DNA of 33,595 bases. Origin: RGIG5579 sp045531235 (GTDB lineage: Bacteria; Bacillota; Clostridia; Oscillospirales; SIG627). The notes beneath the pieces are model-generated. The model did not search any database. It was not told where the DNA came from and saw only the letters and a program-made list of their open reading frames with translations. This document shows positions 16,320-25,794 of this stretch, piece by piece. The stretch spans positions 1 through 33,595 of the forward strand of contig JAZSDQ010000012.1 of NCBI GenBank assembly GCA_045531235.1, read 5' to 3'. The position numbers and the translations under genes were made by a program. Each line of letters opens with the position of its first letter. The first letter of the stretch is position 1.

Positions 16320-17503
16320 GCTTCTGCCTCCTCGGTTTCCGCTTCTGCCGTCTCGGCTGACGCTTCTTTGGATGAAGCTTCAGCATTTTCCGTTTTCTCC
16401 GTGTCTTGTTCCGATTCTTTGGAATCCTCTTCCGTTTCAGGAACTTCTGTGCTTTTCTCAACCGTTTCTTCTGCCGCAGATTCCGTAGCATTTTCTTCAG
16501 AGCTGTTATCTTTATTTTCAGCCATTTTTTCTTTTTCCGCTTTGGGTTCCGGCAGCGTGATGCCGCAGAACACCTCTTCTTCACTGAATTCCTCGGGAAG
16601 CGCCGATTTCAGCGCAACAATGGCAACCTCGATCATATCGTCGGTAGGCTCTTTGGTGGTAATACGCTGAATCCAAAGGCCGGGAGCGGTGATGAAGCGG
16701 ATAAAAGCATTGTCGTGCCGTCCCGCATAGCGAATAATCTCATACCCCAAGCCCATGGTAATGGGAAGCAGAAGAAGCTTGATCGCCATATAAAGCACCG
16801 TATTTTCTTGCGTTGCAGGGAACAAAGCGCCGATCAAAAGACCGATGATAATGCCGACGAGCATCATCAGCACCATAAAACTGGTGCCGCAGCGTGGATG
16901 AAAGCGTTTTTGCTCGCGAATATTTTCCACGGTGAGCTCCAGCCCTTTTTCGTAGCAGAAAATGCTCTTATGTTCAGCACCGTGGTACATAAAGGTGCGC
17001 TTGATATCATCCATCAAAGAAACCAGGCAAACGTATCCGAGAAAAATGGCAATTCGAATGACACCCTCGGAGATCTTGCGAACGATCTCATTGGGGATAA
17101 ACGAGGCAACGAAGGCGGGGAGCAAAATGAAAAGTGCTACGCCAAGTACCAAGCCGAGAACGGTGCCAATTGCCATAACAATACCCGTCAGGCTTTTGCC
17201 AAAGGTTTTGGTCAGCCATTTTTCAAATTTGGTTTCTTCTTCGATTTCCAGCGCTTCCGCAGCAAAGCTTAAGGTGGAAAAAGACAAGGTCATACTTTCC
17301 ACAAAACTGACGACACCGCGAACGATGGGAAGGCGGAAAAAGAAGTTTTTCTTTTTGATCTCATTGGGGTGGGAATCACGGATAATGCTTCCGTCTGCTT
17401 TGCGAACGGCAGTAGTATAGCTTTCGGGGCCGCGCATCATAATGCCTTCAAGGACGGCTTGTCCGCCTACCCTTCCCACACCTGCTTTTTTCTTTTCTTC
17501 CAT
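16316..17503 (-). CDS. DUF1385 family membrane protein (YqhQ-like)
   Basis: A 395-residue protein of unknown biochemical function. The start GGQAVLEGIMMRGP is the hallmark of DUF1385, and FMYHGAEHKSIFCYE and FHPRCGTSF are its other conserved blocks, with His, Glu and Cys residues that could bind metal. Hydrophobic segments at about 107-130, 143-163, 211-229 and 236-256 suggest four membrane passes. A low-complexity C-terminal tail of about 80 residues (from about 315) is almost only Glu, Ser, Ala, Thr and Lys and is probably disordered. prmC is directly coupled downstream. The start has GAGAGGG three bases upstream. Confidence 0.9.
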   Translation of the reverse strand: MEEKKKAGVGRVGGQAVLEGIMMRGPESYTTAVRKADGSIIRDSHPNEIKKKNFFFRLPIVRGVVSFVESMTLSFSTLSFAAEALEIEEETKFEKWLTKTFGKSLTGIVMAIGTVLGLVLGVALFILLPAFVASFIPNEIVRKISEGVIRIAIFLGYVCLVSLMDDIKRTFMYHGAEHKSIFCYEKGLELTVENIREQKRFHPRCGTSFMVLMMLVGIIIGLLIGALFPATQENTVLYMAIKLLLLPITMGLGYEIIRYAGRHDNAFIRFITAPGLWIQRITTKEPTDDMIEVAIVALKSALPEEFSEEEVFCGITLPEPKAEKEKMAENKDNSSEENATESAAEETVEKSTEVPETEEDSKESEQDTEKTENAEASSKEASAETAEAETEEAEA

Positions 17504-17512
17504 AAATCCCTC

Positions 17513-18067
17513 TCAGTTAAAACGAATACACTCCGCAACCTTTGCGGCAAGTTCCAAATTGCCTTCAAACGCTGCCTCTTTGGCAGTATAAAGCACGGTA
17601 TAAATATAGCCGTTATAGGAAACGAACCAAGCGCGGAATAAATACGTTTCACCGCTGAAAACTGCCCTGTAATTTACGGCAATGGCATCGCATCCGTCAA
17701 TTTTCAAGACGCTTCTTTTCAAGCTGCCATCCTGATTTTTTTCAACGGAAAGGTTTTGAAAGTTGTCTTCAAACTGCTTGAAATAGTAGTTCTCCGCATA
17801 GCTTACCAGATCGGGATATTCGGGAGATGCGGTAAACGCCGTCACGCTGACATTGGAAAAGTCCGTTTCGGAAACATAGGCGCTGGTCATTCCTGCATCA
17901 TGGCGGTCCAAGATCCAAGTTTCGGGGTAATAGAAAAGATAATCCGCCCCTTCATTTTCCGCAAGCAAAAAGCCTTCGGGTATATCTCCTTCCACTTGCT
18001 TTCCGCCGCAAGCGGCAAGAGAAAGTACAAGAGTGATCATTAAAACAAAAGCAATCAGACGTTTCAT
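17513..18067 (-). CDS. Predicted lipoprotein of unknown function (PsbP/DUF1795-like fold possible)
   Basis: A 184-residue exported protein. A basic N-terminus and hydrophobic stretch end in the lipobox LAAC with the lipidated cysteine at Cys20, followed by GG, so it should be anchored to the outer face of the membrane. The mature part has a YPETWILDR-type segment followed by alternating strands and a C-terminal helix, a pattern like PsbP or DUF1795 proteins, but I recognise no catalytic motif. AAAGGAG lies four bases before the start. It sits between hemW and DUF1385 with short gaps on both sides, so it probably shares their transcript. Confidence 0.82.
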   Translation of the reverse strand: MKRLIAFVLMITLVLSLAACGGKQVEGDIPEGFLLAENEGADYLFYYPETWILDRHDAGMTSAYVSETDFSNVSVTAFTASPEYPDLVSYAENYYFKQFEDNFQNLSVEKNQDGSLKRSVLKIDGCDAIAVNYRAVFSGETYLFRAWFVSYNGYIYTVLYTAKEAAFEGNLELAAKVAECIRFN

Positions 18068-18077
18068 TGTTTCTCCT

Positions 18078-19193
18078 TTATATCAATTCTGAAATGATTT
18101 CATTGGATACGAAAAAGCCTTCTGCCGTTAAGGCATAGCCTTCTTCGGTTCTATGGCAAAGACCGTTCTTTTCCCAAAGAATAAGTTTCTTTTCTGCACG
18201 GGAACAAAATGCCTCGTCAGAAAGAAAACGAAGTTTTTTCCAGGAAAAGCCTTCCTTTCTGCGAAGGGAAAGCATTAAATATTCGGTGCAAAGATCCTCC
18301 TTGGAACGAGGCTCTTCCGAGTCTAATCTATCAAAAGGATTTGAAGCGGAAATGAATTGATCCAGATTCTCTTCAAAGGAAAACCTTATATTATCCATCA
18401 AGGAATGGGCACCGGGACCGATGCCAAGATATTCCCCGCCCACCCAATACACTTCATTGTGGCGGGAACGGTACCCTTTTTTTGCGGCGTTGGAAATTTC
18501 ATAATGCTCAAAACCGCATTGTTCCAGATAGTGATGGGCAAAAAGATACATTTCCCGACAAGTTTCGTCATCGGGAAGGCGTTTTTTCTCCCGATAAAGA
18601 GGTACCGAAGGGGAAAGGGTAAGGCAGTAGAACGAAAGATGGCGAACATCAAGCGCTACTGTTTTTTCAAGACTTTCCTGCCAGGAGGACATATTCTGCT
18701 CGGGAAGACCGTACATCAGATCCAGGCTGATATTGGAAAAACCCTTTTCTTTGGCACGGAATACGGCTGCTTCCGCTTCGGAAAATCGGTGGAGGCGGCC
18801 GAGCATATCCAGTTCGGTATCTCTTGCAGATTGCACGCCGAAGCTAAGGCGATTCACACCCGATTCTTTGGCGGCAAAAAGGATCTCATCCAATGCCGAC
18901 TCGGGATTCATTTCCATGGTGATCTCGGCGCTCTTCTCCACCGCAAAGCTTTGATAAACGGAATCGAAAATACGCTTCAGCCCATCCGAAGATACAAGGC
19001 TTGGCGTTCCACCGCCGAGGTAGATGGTTGTAATTTTTCTGTCCCCATATCTTTTTCCGAAAAATGAAATATGGCGGCAAAGAGCATTTTCATATTCCTC
19101 TTTGCGGGAGAGGTGAGGCAAAGAATAAAAATCGCAATAGCTGCATTTTGCCTTGCAAAAGGGAAAATGCAAATAAAGGCTGATATTATTCAT
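18078..19193 (-). CDS. hemW: Heme chaperone HemW (radical SAM, HemN-like)
   Basis: Radical SAM family protein of the HemW branch, which binds heme and transfers it to target proteins, unlike true coproporphyrinogen dehydrogenase HemN. The ATG at 19193 gives 371 residues beginning NNISLYLHFPFC, with the cluster cysteines C13, C17 and C20 (CxxxCxxC). Downstream are TIYLGGGTPS, GVQS, MYGLPEQ and the C-terminal HemW domain. A longer frame to 19310 would overlap lepA far more and has no family match. The chosen start overlaps the lepA end by eight bases and lacks a clear ribosome binding site, pointing to coupling. lepA-hemW is a conserved neighbourhood. Confidence 0.94.
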   Translation of the reverse strand: MNNISLYLHFPFCKAKCSYCDFYSLPHLSRKEEYENALCRHISFFGKRYGDRKITTIYLGGGTPSLVSSDGLKRIFDSVYQSFAVEKSAEITMEMNPESALDEILFAAKESGVNRLSFGVQSARDTELDMLGRLHRFSEAEAAVFRAKEKGFSNISLDLMYGLPEQNMSSWQESLEKTVALDVRHLSFYCLTLSPSVPLYREKKRLPDDETCREMYLFAHHYLEQCGFEHYEISNAAKKGYRSRHNEVYWVGGEYLGIGPGAHSLMDNIRFSFEENLDQFISASNPFDRLDSEEPRSKEDLCTEYLMLSLRRKEGFSWKKLRFLSDEAFCSRAEKKLILWEKNGLCHRTEEGYALTAEGFFVSNEIISELI

Positions 19194-20985
19194 CCAACTT
19201 AAGAACTGCCATAAAGGCTTCCTGAGGCACTTCCACGGAGCCGAGGGAACGCATCTTCTTTTTGCCTTCCTTCTGCTTTTCAAGAAGCTTCTTCTTTCGG
19301 GTGATATCACCGCCGTAGCACTTGGCGAGAACGTCTTTTCTCATTGCTTTTACGGTTTCACGGGCAATGACTCTGCCGCCTACTGCTGCCTGAACGGGGA
19401 TCTCAAAAAGCTGACGGGGAATGTTTTCTTTCAGCTTTTCTGCAATTCTTCTTGCTCTCGGGTACGCCTTATCGCTATGCACGATAAAGGAGAGGGCGTC
19501 AACGATATCGCCGTTAAGGAGAATATCCAGTTTCACAAGCTTGGAGGGAACGTATTCCATATCGCTGTAGTCAAAGGACGCGTAGCCCTTGCTTCTGGAT
19601 TTTAATGCATCGAAAAAGTCATAGACGATTTCATTAAGGGGAAGCTTATAGCGAAGCTCGGTGCGGGTAGTGGTGATATATTTCATATCCACAAACTCCC
19701 CTCGCCTATCCTGGCAGAGATCCATAATTCCGCCGACGAATTCCACGGGCGTAATGATGCTTGCGTGGACGACAGGCTCAAACGCCGTAGCAATATTTTC
19801 CACAGCGGGATAATTGGTGGGGTTATCAATATATACCGTTTCGCCGCCGGTCAGATCCAGCTTATAAATAACGCTGGGCGCGGTGGTGATCAGATCCAGA
19901 TTGAATTCTCTCTCCAGACGTTCCTGAATGACCTCCATGTGCAAAAGGCCGAGGAATCCGCAACGGAAACCAAAACCAAGCGCCGCACTGGTTTCTGGTT
20001 CAAAGGAAAGGGCGGCGTCATTGAGCTGAAGCTTTTCCAAAGCTTCTCTCAGGTCGTTATAGCGCGCGCCGTCGGCGGGATAAATACCGGAAAATACCAC
20101 GGGGAGAGCCTTTTGAAAGCCGTCAAAGGGCTCGTCGGCAGGATTCTCCGCCAGGGTGATGGTATCACCCACACGGGTTTCCGCAAGGGTTTTAATGGAC
20201 GCGGTAAGATATCCTACCTGTCCCGAATACAAGGTCTCACAAGGAGAATAGCCGAAGGTAGTCATGGTGCCCACTTCGGTAACGTCAAATTCTGCAGCAG
20301 TGCTCATCATACGGATGCGATCACCGCGGGAAAGCTTACCTTCAAACAGTCTGAAATATACGATAATTCCCTTATACGCATCGTAAAAAGAGTCAAAAAT
20401 CAAAGCCTTGCATGGCTTATCCACGTCAATTTTCGGCGCGGGAATGTATTTGACGATTCCTTCCAGAACGTCTTCAATATTTAAACCTGTTTTCGCAGAA
20501 ACAAGGGGGGCGTAGTCTGCGGGAATGCCGATAACGTCTTCAATTTCTGCCTTCACCTTGTCGGGATCGGCGGCAGGCAGATCAATTTTATTCACTACGG
20601 GAAGAAGCTCAAGATCCTGATCCACTGCAAGATAGGCATTGGCAAGGGTCTGCGCCTGAATTCCCTGAGTGGCATCTACCACAAGCAGTGCACCTTCGCA
20701 CGCGGAAAGGGAGCGGGAAACCTCATAGTTAAAGTCCACATGGCCGGGGGTATCTATAAGGTTGAACTGGTAAACCTCACCGTCTTTTGCATGATAATCC
20801 AAGGAAACGGCTCTCGCTTTAATGGTGATGCCGCGTTCCTTTTCCAATTCCATATCGTCAAGCACCTGAGCTTCCATTTCCCTTTTTTCCACCGTGCCGG
20901 TGGCTTCCAGAATACGGTCAGCCAAGGTAGACTTACCGTGGTCGATATGGGCGATAATACTGAAATTGCGAATGTTCTTTTTCAT
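19186..20985 (-). CDS. lepA: Elongation factor 4 (LepA)
   Basis: Ribosomal GTPase implicated in back-translocation and 30S assembly. The 599 residues match the family exactly. The G domain carries AHIDHGKSTLADR (G1), DTPGHVDF (G3) and NKIDLP (G4), with the EF-G-like domains II, III and V, and the LepA-specific C-terminal domain containing CYGGDITRKKKLLEKQKEGKKKM. It lies six bases after smpB and overlaps hemW by eight bases. Identification is secure. Confidence 0.99.
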   Translation of the reverse strand: MKKNIRNFSIIAHIDHGKSTLADRILEATGTVEKREMEAQVLDDMELEKERGITIKARAVSLDYHAKDGEVYQFNLIDTPGHVDFNYEVSRSLSACEGALLVVDATQGIQAQTLANAYLAVDQDLELLPVVNKIDLPAADPDKVKAEIEDVIGIPADYAPLVSAKTGLNIEDVLEGIVKYIPAPKIDVDKPCKALIFDSFYDAYKGIIVYFRLFEGKLSRGDRIRMMSTAAEFDVTEVGTMTTFGYSPCETLYSGQVGYLTASIKTLAETRVGDTITLAENPADEPFDGFQKALPVVFSGIYPADGARYNDLREALEKLQLNDAALSFEPETSAALGFGFRCGFLGLLHMEVIQERLEREFNLDLITTAPSVIYKLDLTGGETVYIDNPTNYPAVENIATAFEPVVHASIITPVEFVGGIMDLCQDRRGEFVDMKYITTTRTELRYKLPLNEIVYDFFDALKSRSKGYASFDYSDMEYVPSKLVKLDILLNGDIVDALSFIVHSDKAYPRARRIAEKLKENIPRQLFEIPVQAAVGGRVIARETVKAMRKDVLAKCYGGDITRKKKLLEKQKEGKKKMRSLGSVEVPQEAFMAVLKLDE

Positions 20986-20991
20986 TGTTTT

Positions 20992-21462
20992 TTAATCTCT
21001 GTCCGTAGATTTAATGGCTCTGCGGTTTTCTCTTTCCAGATCCCGCTTGAGAGCGCTTTCTCTCTTATCATAAAGCTTTTTTCCTCGACAAACGCCCACT
21101 TCCACCTTCACTCTTCCCTTTTTCAGGTAGAGGGAAAGGGGAATCAGGGTAAAGCCGTCTTTTTGAGAGAGCATACTGAGCTTTAATATTTCTTTTTTGT
21201 GCATTAAGAGTTTACGCACACGCAAAGGGTCGCGGTTGAAAATATTGCCTTTTTCATAGGGACTGATATGAATTCCCTTGGCAAACAGTTCGCCATCCGT
21301 CACCGTAAGATAGGAATCTTTTAAGTTTACCGTACCTTGGCGAATGGATTTGACCTCGGTGCCAAACAGCTCAATGCCTGCTTCAAACCGTTCCTCCACA
21401 AAATAATCGTGGTAGGCCTTGCGATTGGAAGCTAAGGTTTTCGTTCCTTCATTCTTCTGCAT
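20992..21462 (-). CDS. smpB: SsrA-binding protein SmpB
   Basis: tmRNA-binding protein required for trans-translation rescue of stalled ribosomes. The 156 residues contain ASNRKAYHDYFVEE, the signature GTEVKSIRQG, and a basic C-terminal tail (RGKKLYDKRE onward) that mimics the missing mRNA in the decoding site. GAGGA lies six bases before the ATG, inside the rmuC 3' end; the two genes overlap by 14 bases. The tmRNA gene ssrA, often close to smpB, is not recognised in this window. Confidence 0.98.
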   Translation of the reverse strand: MQKNEGTKTLASNRKAYHDYFVEERFEAGIELFGTEVKSIRQGTVNLKDSYLTVTDGELFAKGIHISPYEKGNIFNRDPLRVRKLLMHKKEILKLSMLSQKDGFTLIPLSLYLKKGRVKVEVGVCRGKKLYDKRESALKRDLERENRRAIKSTDRD

Positions 21463-22771
21463 CGTTGTCCTCGCTGAGCAGTTCCTCTGCCCGCTGACTG
21501 GGCAAAGCAGAGACGTTTTTCAATTTTCTCTGGATCTGTCTGGTGCGAACGCCTACCAAGGCATCCAACCCGCGATTCGCCTGATCCAATTTATTCTGCG
21601 CATCCTTAAGAGCGCTTTCAAACTTATCAAATTCGGTGCGCACGGCCCCCAAGACCTCCCACACCTCGCTGCTGCGTTTTTGAATGGCAAGGGTACGGAA
21701 GCCTGTTTGTAAAGAATTCAGCAACGCCGCCATAGTGGTAGGGCCTGCAATATTGATCTTATACTGCTTCTGCAATTTTTCTACCATTCCCATGCGAACA
21801 AGCTCGGCATAAAGACCTTCGGTAGGCAGAAACATAATGGCAAAATCGGTGGTATAAGGGGGAGAAACATACTTTGTATGAATATCCTTGGCAAAGCTTT
21901 TGATTCTGCTTTCCAAAAGCTGCTTTTGCGCCTTAACAGCATCGGGATCTGCATTTTCATACGCATCCTGCAGTTGCATATAAGCATCCACGGGAAATTT
22001 GGAGTCAATGGGAAGATACACTTCTCCATCACCATCTCCGGGGAGAACCACGGCAAATTCCACCTTTGCCTGAGAGCCTGGAACCGTAGCTACGTTGACT
22101 CGGTACTGCTCGGGAAGAAGGATCTCCTCCAATATCGCGCCAAGCTGCACTTCGCCTAAGATACCGCGGGTCTTTACGTTGGAAAGAACCTTTTTCAAAT
22201 CGCCCACGCCGCTGGCAAGGGTCTGCATTTCGCCAAGGCCCTGATAGACCTGCTGCAGACGGTCACTGACTTCTTTAAAAGAACGGCTGATTCTGTCTTC
22301 CAAGGTGCTTTGCAGTTTTTCTTCTACGCTTTGACGGATCTCTCCCAGATTCTTTTCATTGCTTTGACGAACCTCTCGGAGTTTTGCGTCTACCGTAGCG
22401 CGCAGCGCTTCTGCATTTTTCTCCTGCTGAGCGCTCATTTCCGCAATACGGTGATCGCTAGCCTTCAAGGAGTTTTCCACAGTGCTTCTCACCGTGGTCA
22501 TAGACTGATTGACATTTTGTGTCAATTCTAAAATTCTTTGATCCTGTTGACGGAAGATCTCACTCTGAGAGCGAGAAAAATCCTCCAATGCACCGCGAGT
22601 TTGCTGATTGATCTCTTGCCTCGCGGAAGAAAGAGAGCGCTCGATCTTTTCCGAGGAGGCATCCAGATCCTGTCTGGTGGCGCCTCCTTTTCCCGAACGG
22701 AAAAGGGCCGCTATACTCACCACGCAAGAGATTGCCGACAAAACAGTCAAGACGATAAGAAGTGGTTCCAC
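21449..22771 (-). CDS. rmuC: DNA recombination protein RmuC homologue
   Basis: RmuC-family protein with a predicted nuclease-like fold, linked in E. coli to limiting rearrangement at inverted repeats. The GTG at 22771 has AAAGGA seven bases upstream and gives 440 residues; a TTG two codons earlier is too close to the ribosome binding site. A membrane segment (about 3-25) is followed by a long coiled coil (about 30-190) and the RmuC domain (about 200-400), with VKTRGILGEVQLGAIL, PIDSKFPVDAY and AIMFLPTEGLYAE. The presence between mltG and smpB is probably just operon composition. Confidence 0.94.
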   Translation of the reverse strand: MEPLLIVLTVLSAISCVVSIAALFRSGKGGATRQDLDASSEKIERSLSSARQEINQQTRGALEDFSRSQSEIFRQQDQRILELTQNVNQSMTTVRSTVENSLKASDHRIAEMSAQQEKNAEALRATVDAKLREVRQSNEKNLGEIRQSVEEKLQSTLEDRISRSFKEVSDRLQQVYQGLGEMQTLASGVGDLKKVLSNVKTRGILGEVQLGAILEEILLPEQYRVNVATVPGSQAKVEFAVVLPGDGDGEVYLPIDSKFPVDAYMQLQDAYENADPDAVKAQKQLLESRIKSFAKDIHTKYVSPPYTTDFAIMFLPTEGLYAELVRMGMVEKLQKQYKINIAGPTTMAALLNSLQTGFRTLAIQKRSSEVWEVLGAVRTEFDKFESALKDAQNKLDQANRGLDALVGVRTRQIQRKLKNVSALPSQRAEELLSEDNDAEE

Positions 22772-22790
22772 AGTCAAATCCTTTCAAAAA

Positions 22791-24242
22791 TCAATCTACA
22801 CTGGTTCCGTTTTCTTTGGCACGGGCAACGGCTGCCGCATTGTTCAAATGTTGAGCGTGCGTTGAAGCAAAAAGCATGGAACCGTCGGTGTCGGAAACGA
22901 AATAATAGTATTTATTATTTTCCGGATAAAGTGCTGCCTGGATCGCTTCCCAACCGGGGTTACAGATGGCAGAAGGCGGAAGACCCTCAATTTTATGTGT
23001 ATTATAGGGGCTATCCGTTTCCAGATCTTCGTAGGTTAGATCTTCCTTATGCTCGGGAATGCAATACTGCACCGTTGCATCCGATTCCAGCTTTTTCAGA
23101 TCCCTGGAATTCAGACGGTTGTGGAAAACACCTGCAACAGGGTAAAAATCGGAATTGTATTTTCCCTCCATCTGTACGATGGAAGCAAGGGTAATGACTT
23201 CGTCCAGATTCATTCCCATTTCATCCAGACGAACATAATAATCCTTTTCAAAATGCGCTTCAAAAGCAGCCAGCATCTTATCAACGATGGCAATTTCCTT
23301 TGAGTCGGTATAAAACTCGTAGGTATCGGGGAAAAGATATCCTTCCAAGCGATATCGGCGATCGGGAGAAAGCTCGATTGCATTCAGTTTCTCCATAAAA
23401 TCGTACTCATAGGCAAATTCATTGATGGCAGAAACGAAGCCTTCCCGCGTACCGATGCCCTGGGAGATAAACAGTTCAATAATATCATCTACCGTATATC
23501 CTTCGGGAATGGTGATGGTAACAATGGCTCTGGATCGGCGGTTTTTGATCATACTGACGATCTGATCGTAATTGAGAGTGCTTTTCAGTTCATATTCCCC
23601 TGCCTTGAATTCCAAGGGAGGATTGGCATCTCTGTTTTTAAATCCGATATACATGCGGAAAATCGACGGATATTCAATGAGACCGCAATTGTCGAGAATG
23701 GTTGCCACCTCGGAAATGGTAGCGTTTTCGGGAATGGTAACGGTGGCTACCACTTCATCTTTTACCAAGGCAAACACGTCATTGGCCCAGCGAATACCAA
23801 GCACGGACAAAAGTGCGGAGATGCTGACTACTACGGCAATATAGATCAAAGCAATGACCAAAGTAGAGCGCATAGAAGACCGCAGCACCTTTTTCTCCTC
23901 CGGTGTTGCCTCCCTTTTCACTTTGGCATCTTTTTGTACCGGAGGCTTTTTTTCTACGGAAGCGCTTCCGGTGCTCTTTGCCCCGCGATTCACGGAAACG
24001 GCACCGCCAACACGGGTCTTTTCCGCCTTTTCCTCTACCGTCTTTCTGGCAGCGGGCATAGGAACTGCACGGGTGCGGTCTGCGGCAGCAGGCGCTGTTT
24101 TCTTCTGTCGGGGCTGGCTTTTTGGCTTTGCCACCTGTTCAGAAGCCGCTTCTTTCACTGCTTCCTCTTTTTTCTTCGGGGACACCAAAATATCAATGGT
24201 GTTTTCTTTTTTTACGGAAGCCTTTTCTTTTTCTTCGTTCAT
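22791..24242 (-). CDS. mltG: Endolytic murein transglycosylase MltG
   Basis: Membrane-anchored lytic transglycosylase that cuts nascent glycan strands and sets their length. The 483 residues comprise a charged, Lys- and Ala-rich cytoplasmic region (1-125), a transmembrane helix (about 127-150) and a YceG domain with a LysM-like first part (about 165-240). GYLFPDTYEF (301-310) and ASIVQMEG (353-360) are conserved; Glu359 matches the invariant catalytic glutamate. The first glutamate of the usual EKE/EKET motif is Gln here. The low-complexity N-terminus resembles that of streptococcal MltG proteins. AGAGG is six bases before the ATG. Confidence 0.96.
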   Translation of the reverse strand: MNEEKEKASVKKENTIDILVSPKKKEEAVKEAASEQVAKPKSQPRQKKTAPAAADRTRAVPMPAARKTVEEKAEKTRVGGAVSVNRGAKSTGSASVEKKPPVQKDAKVKREATPEEKKVLRSSMRSTLVIALIYIAVVVSISALLSVLGIRWANDVFALVKDEVVATVTIPENATISEVATILDNCGLIEYPSIFRMYIGFKNRDANPPLEFKAGEYELKSTLNYDQIVSMIKNRRSRAIVTITIPEGYTVDDIIELFISQGIGTREGFVSAINEFAYEYDFMEKLNAIELSPDRRYRLEGYLFPDTYEFYTDSKEIAIVDKMLAAFEAHFEKDYYVRLDEMGMNLDEVITLASIVQMEGKYNSDFYPVAGVFHNRLNSRDLKKLESDATVQYCIPEHKEDLTYEDLETDSPYNTHKIEGLPPSAICNPGWEAIQAALYPENNKYYYFVSDTDGSMLFASTHAQHLNNAAAVARAKENGTSVD

Positions 24243-24264
24243 AAAAAACCTCTTTGATCAAATC

Positions 24265-25236
24265 TTAGAAAATACCGGAGGATAACAAAACAAACAATGC
24301 AATTGCGCCGAGAAAGGTGGGTGACAGAAGCAATTCTTTGCACTGATTCAAAAACTTTTCTTTTTCTGTTTCTTCTTCGCTTCCGTCAATGGGTTCCCTT
24401 TCTTTTTTTGCTTTTTCTATCTCTTTACGCAAAAGCTCTTTTCTGCTTTGAAGCATTTCATCGTAGGCACGGGTGGCGTAAATATCCTCCAGACGAGAAA
24501 ACATCAAAACAAAAAGAAGGAGAAAAACGGCAATCATAAGATAGGGCAAAAGCGGGCTCTTCCCGGCTTGGCGCAAATATTCCACCATAGACGGACGGAT
24601 ATAAAAATACGAAAAATTCACCAAAACATGGAGCGCCACCGTAGGAACGATGGAATTTGATGCAATCACGATAACGGAAAACACCAAACCCATAAAGAAA
24701 TAAAACGGAAAATTTTCCCAAGAAAGGTGAAGCATGGCAAAAAGAAGTGAGGAAAGAACTGCCGCCCAAACGGAGCCGTAAGAACGGTACTCCTCGAGGA
24801 TCACACCGCGAAACACGACTTCCTCCAGAATGGCAGGAAGCAATACGCTGCAAAAAACCGTTAAAAATCGGTTTTCGCTTTCCATTTCAAAATAGACGGC
24901 AGAGGGAGTATCTACCATAGCGGAATCAAAATAAAACAAACCGAAATACCGAAGAACGCAGCATCCGGTAAAGAAAATCAACGCAATCACCGCAATGAAT
25001 GGGATCTTTTTCATAGAAAATCCTTGAATCTTCAATCCGGAGGTCGGGTCGATTCCCCGTCCTTTACAATAAAAAGCCAAAGGAATCAGGTATACCATAA
25101 GCTGAATTACCGTCGTGGAAAGGAAGGCGTCGCTACTGAAGCGCTTGATCAAATCCAGGATCATGGGAGAAAAGCCGGCAAGGATCAAAACAGCTACAAA
25201 AAGAAGCGGCGCATAGAAATTAGCTCTCAGCTTCAA
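24265..25236 (-). CDS. CPBP family intramembrane glutamic endopeptidase
   Basis: A polytopic membrane protein of 323 residues with about eight hydrophobic segments and the full CPBP (Abi/CAAX protease) signature: EEVVFRG (Glu138, Glu139, Arg143), a histidine in FAMLHLSW (His170), and HVLVN (His203, Asn207). These residues form the active site of Rce1-type intramembrane proteases. A charged cytoplasmic linker (about 255-300) precedes a last hydrophobic segment. Substrate is unknown. The start is a TTG with GAGGAGG seven bases upstream, overlapping the stop of the DJ-1 gene by four bases (TTGA). No bacteriocin or toxin gene lies next to it, so an immunity role is not indicated. Confidence 0.92.
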   Translation of the reverse strand: MKLRANFYAPLLFVAVLILAGFSPMILDLIKRFSSDAFLSTTVIQLMVYLIPLAFYCKGRGIDPTSGLKIQGFSMKKIPFIAVIALIFFTGCCVLRYFGLFYFDSAMVDTPSAVYFEMESENRFLTVFCSVLLPAILEEVVFRGVILEEYRSYGSVWAAVLSSLLFAMLHLSWENFPFYFFMGLVFSVIVIASNSIVPTVALHVLVNFSYFYIRPSMVEYLRQAGKSPLLPYLMIAVFLLLFVLMFSRLEDIYATRAYDEMLQSRKELLRKEIEKAKKEREPIDGSEEETEKEKFLNQCKELLLSPTFLGAIALFVLLSSGIF

Positions 25237-25784
25237 AGCACTTCCTCCTCAAAGCACATTGCTTGGGCAAGCTTATTGGCCACAGCTTTTTCCTTCAAAA
25301 GAGAAAGAAGACAAAAGCCGAAATTAGCTGCAGTGCCTGCTCCGCGAGAAGTGATAAAATTATCGGAAACCACCGTTTTCTCCTTGGAAAAATGCTTGCA
25401 ACGAAGCTCATTTTCCATAGAAGGATAGCAAGTAGCTTCTTTTTCCGAAAGCAACCCCAGATCACCGTAGACCGTAGGCGCTGCGCAGATCGCCGCCAAA
25501 AGGCCGCCTTTTTCATTGTGTTCTATGATGCGACGGCAAAGCGCATCGCAGTTTTTTAAGTTGGTGGTACCTGGCATTCCGCCGGGAAGCAAAATGACAT
25601 CTTCCCCATCAGAAAGTGTATTCAAAGTGGTATCTGCAACGAAAGGGACGCCGTGAGCCGATGTAACGGTTGTAGACGAGGTAATGCTGCAAGTGCGAAC
25701 ATCAACACCGCCGCGGCGCAAGATATCAATGGGGGTAACAGCTTCGATTTCTTCGAAGCCATCTGCTAAAAATACAGTTACCAT
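25233..25784 (-). CDS. DJ-1/PfpI family protein (ThiJ/YajL-like)
   Basis: A 183-residue single-domain protein of the DJ-1 subfamily. The nucleophile elbow AAICAAPTV carries Cys100 (equivalent to DJ-1 Cys106), and FEEIEAV supplies the paired glutamate Glu14 (DJ-1 Glu18). LLPGGMPGTTNL is another hallmark. Relatives are reported as protein or nucleotide deglycases, chaperones or redox sensors, and the real activity is debated. The start has AAGGAG six bases upstream. It is coupled to the CPBP gene and follows the dTMP kinase gene after 10 bases. Confidence 0.93.
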   Translation of the reverse strand: MVTVFLADGFEEIEAVTPIDILRRGGVDVRTCSITSSTTVTSAHGVPFVADTTLNTLSDGEDVILLPGGMPGTTNLKNCDALCRRIIEHNEKGGLLAAICAAPTVYGDLGLLSEKEATCYPSMENELRCKHFSKEKTVVSDNFITSRGAGTAANFGFCLLSLLKEKAVANKLAQAMCFEEEVL

Positions 25785-25794
25785 ACTCTTCTCC

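Noticed and set aside
19194..19310. 39-residue N-terminal extension of HemW
   Set aside because: It lies fully inside lepA, is basic and unlike HemW; the family start NNISLYLHFPFC begins at 19193.
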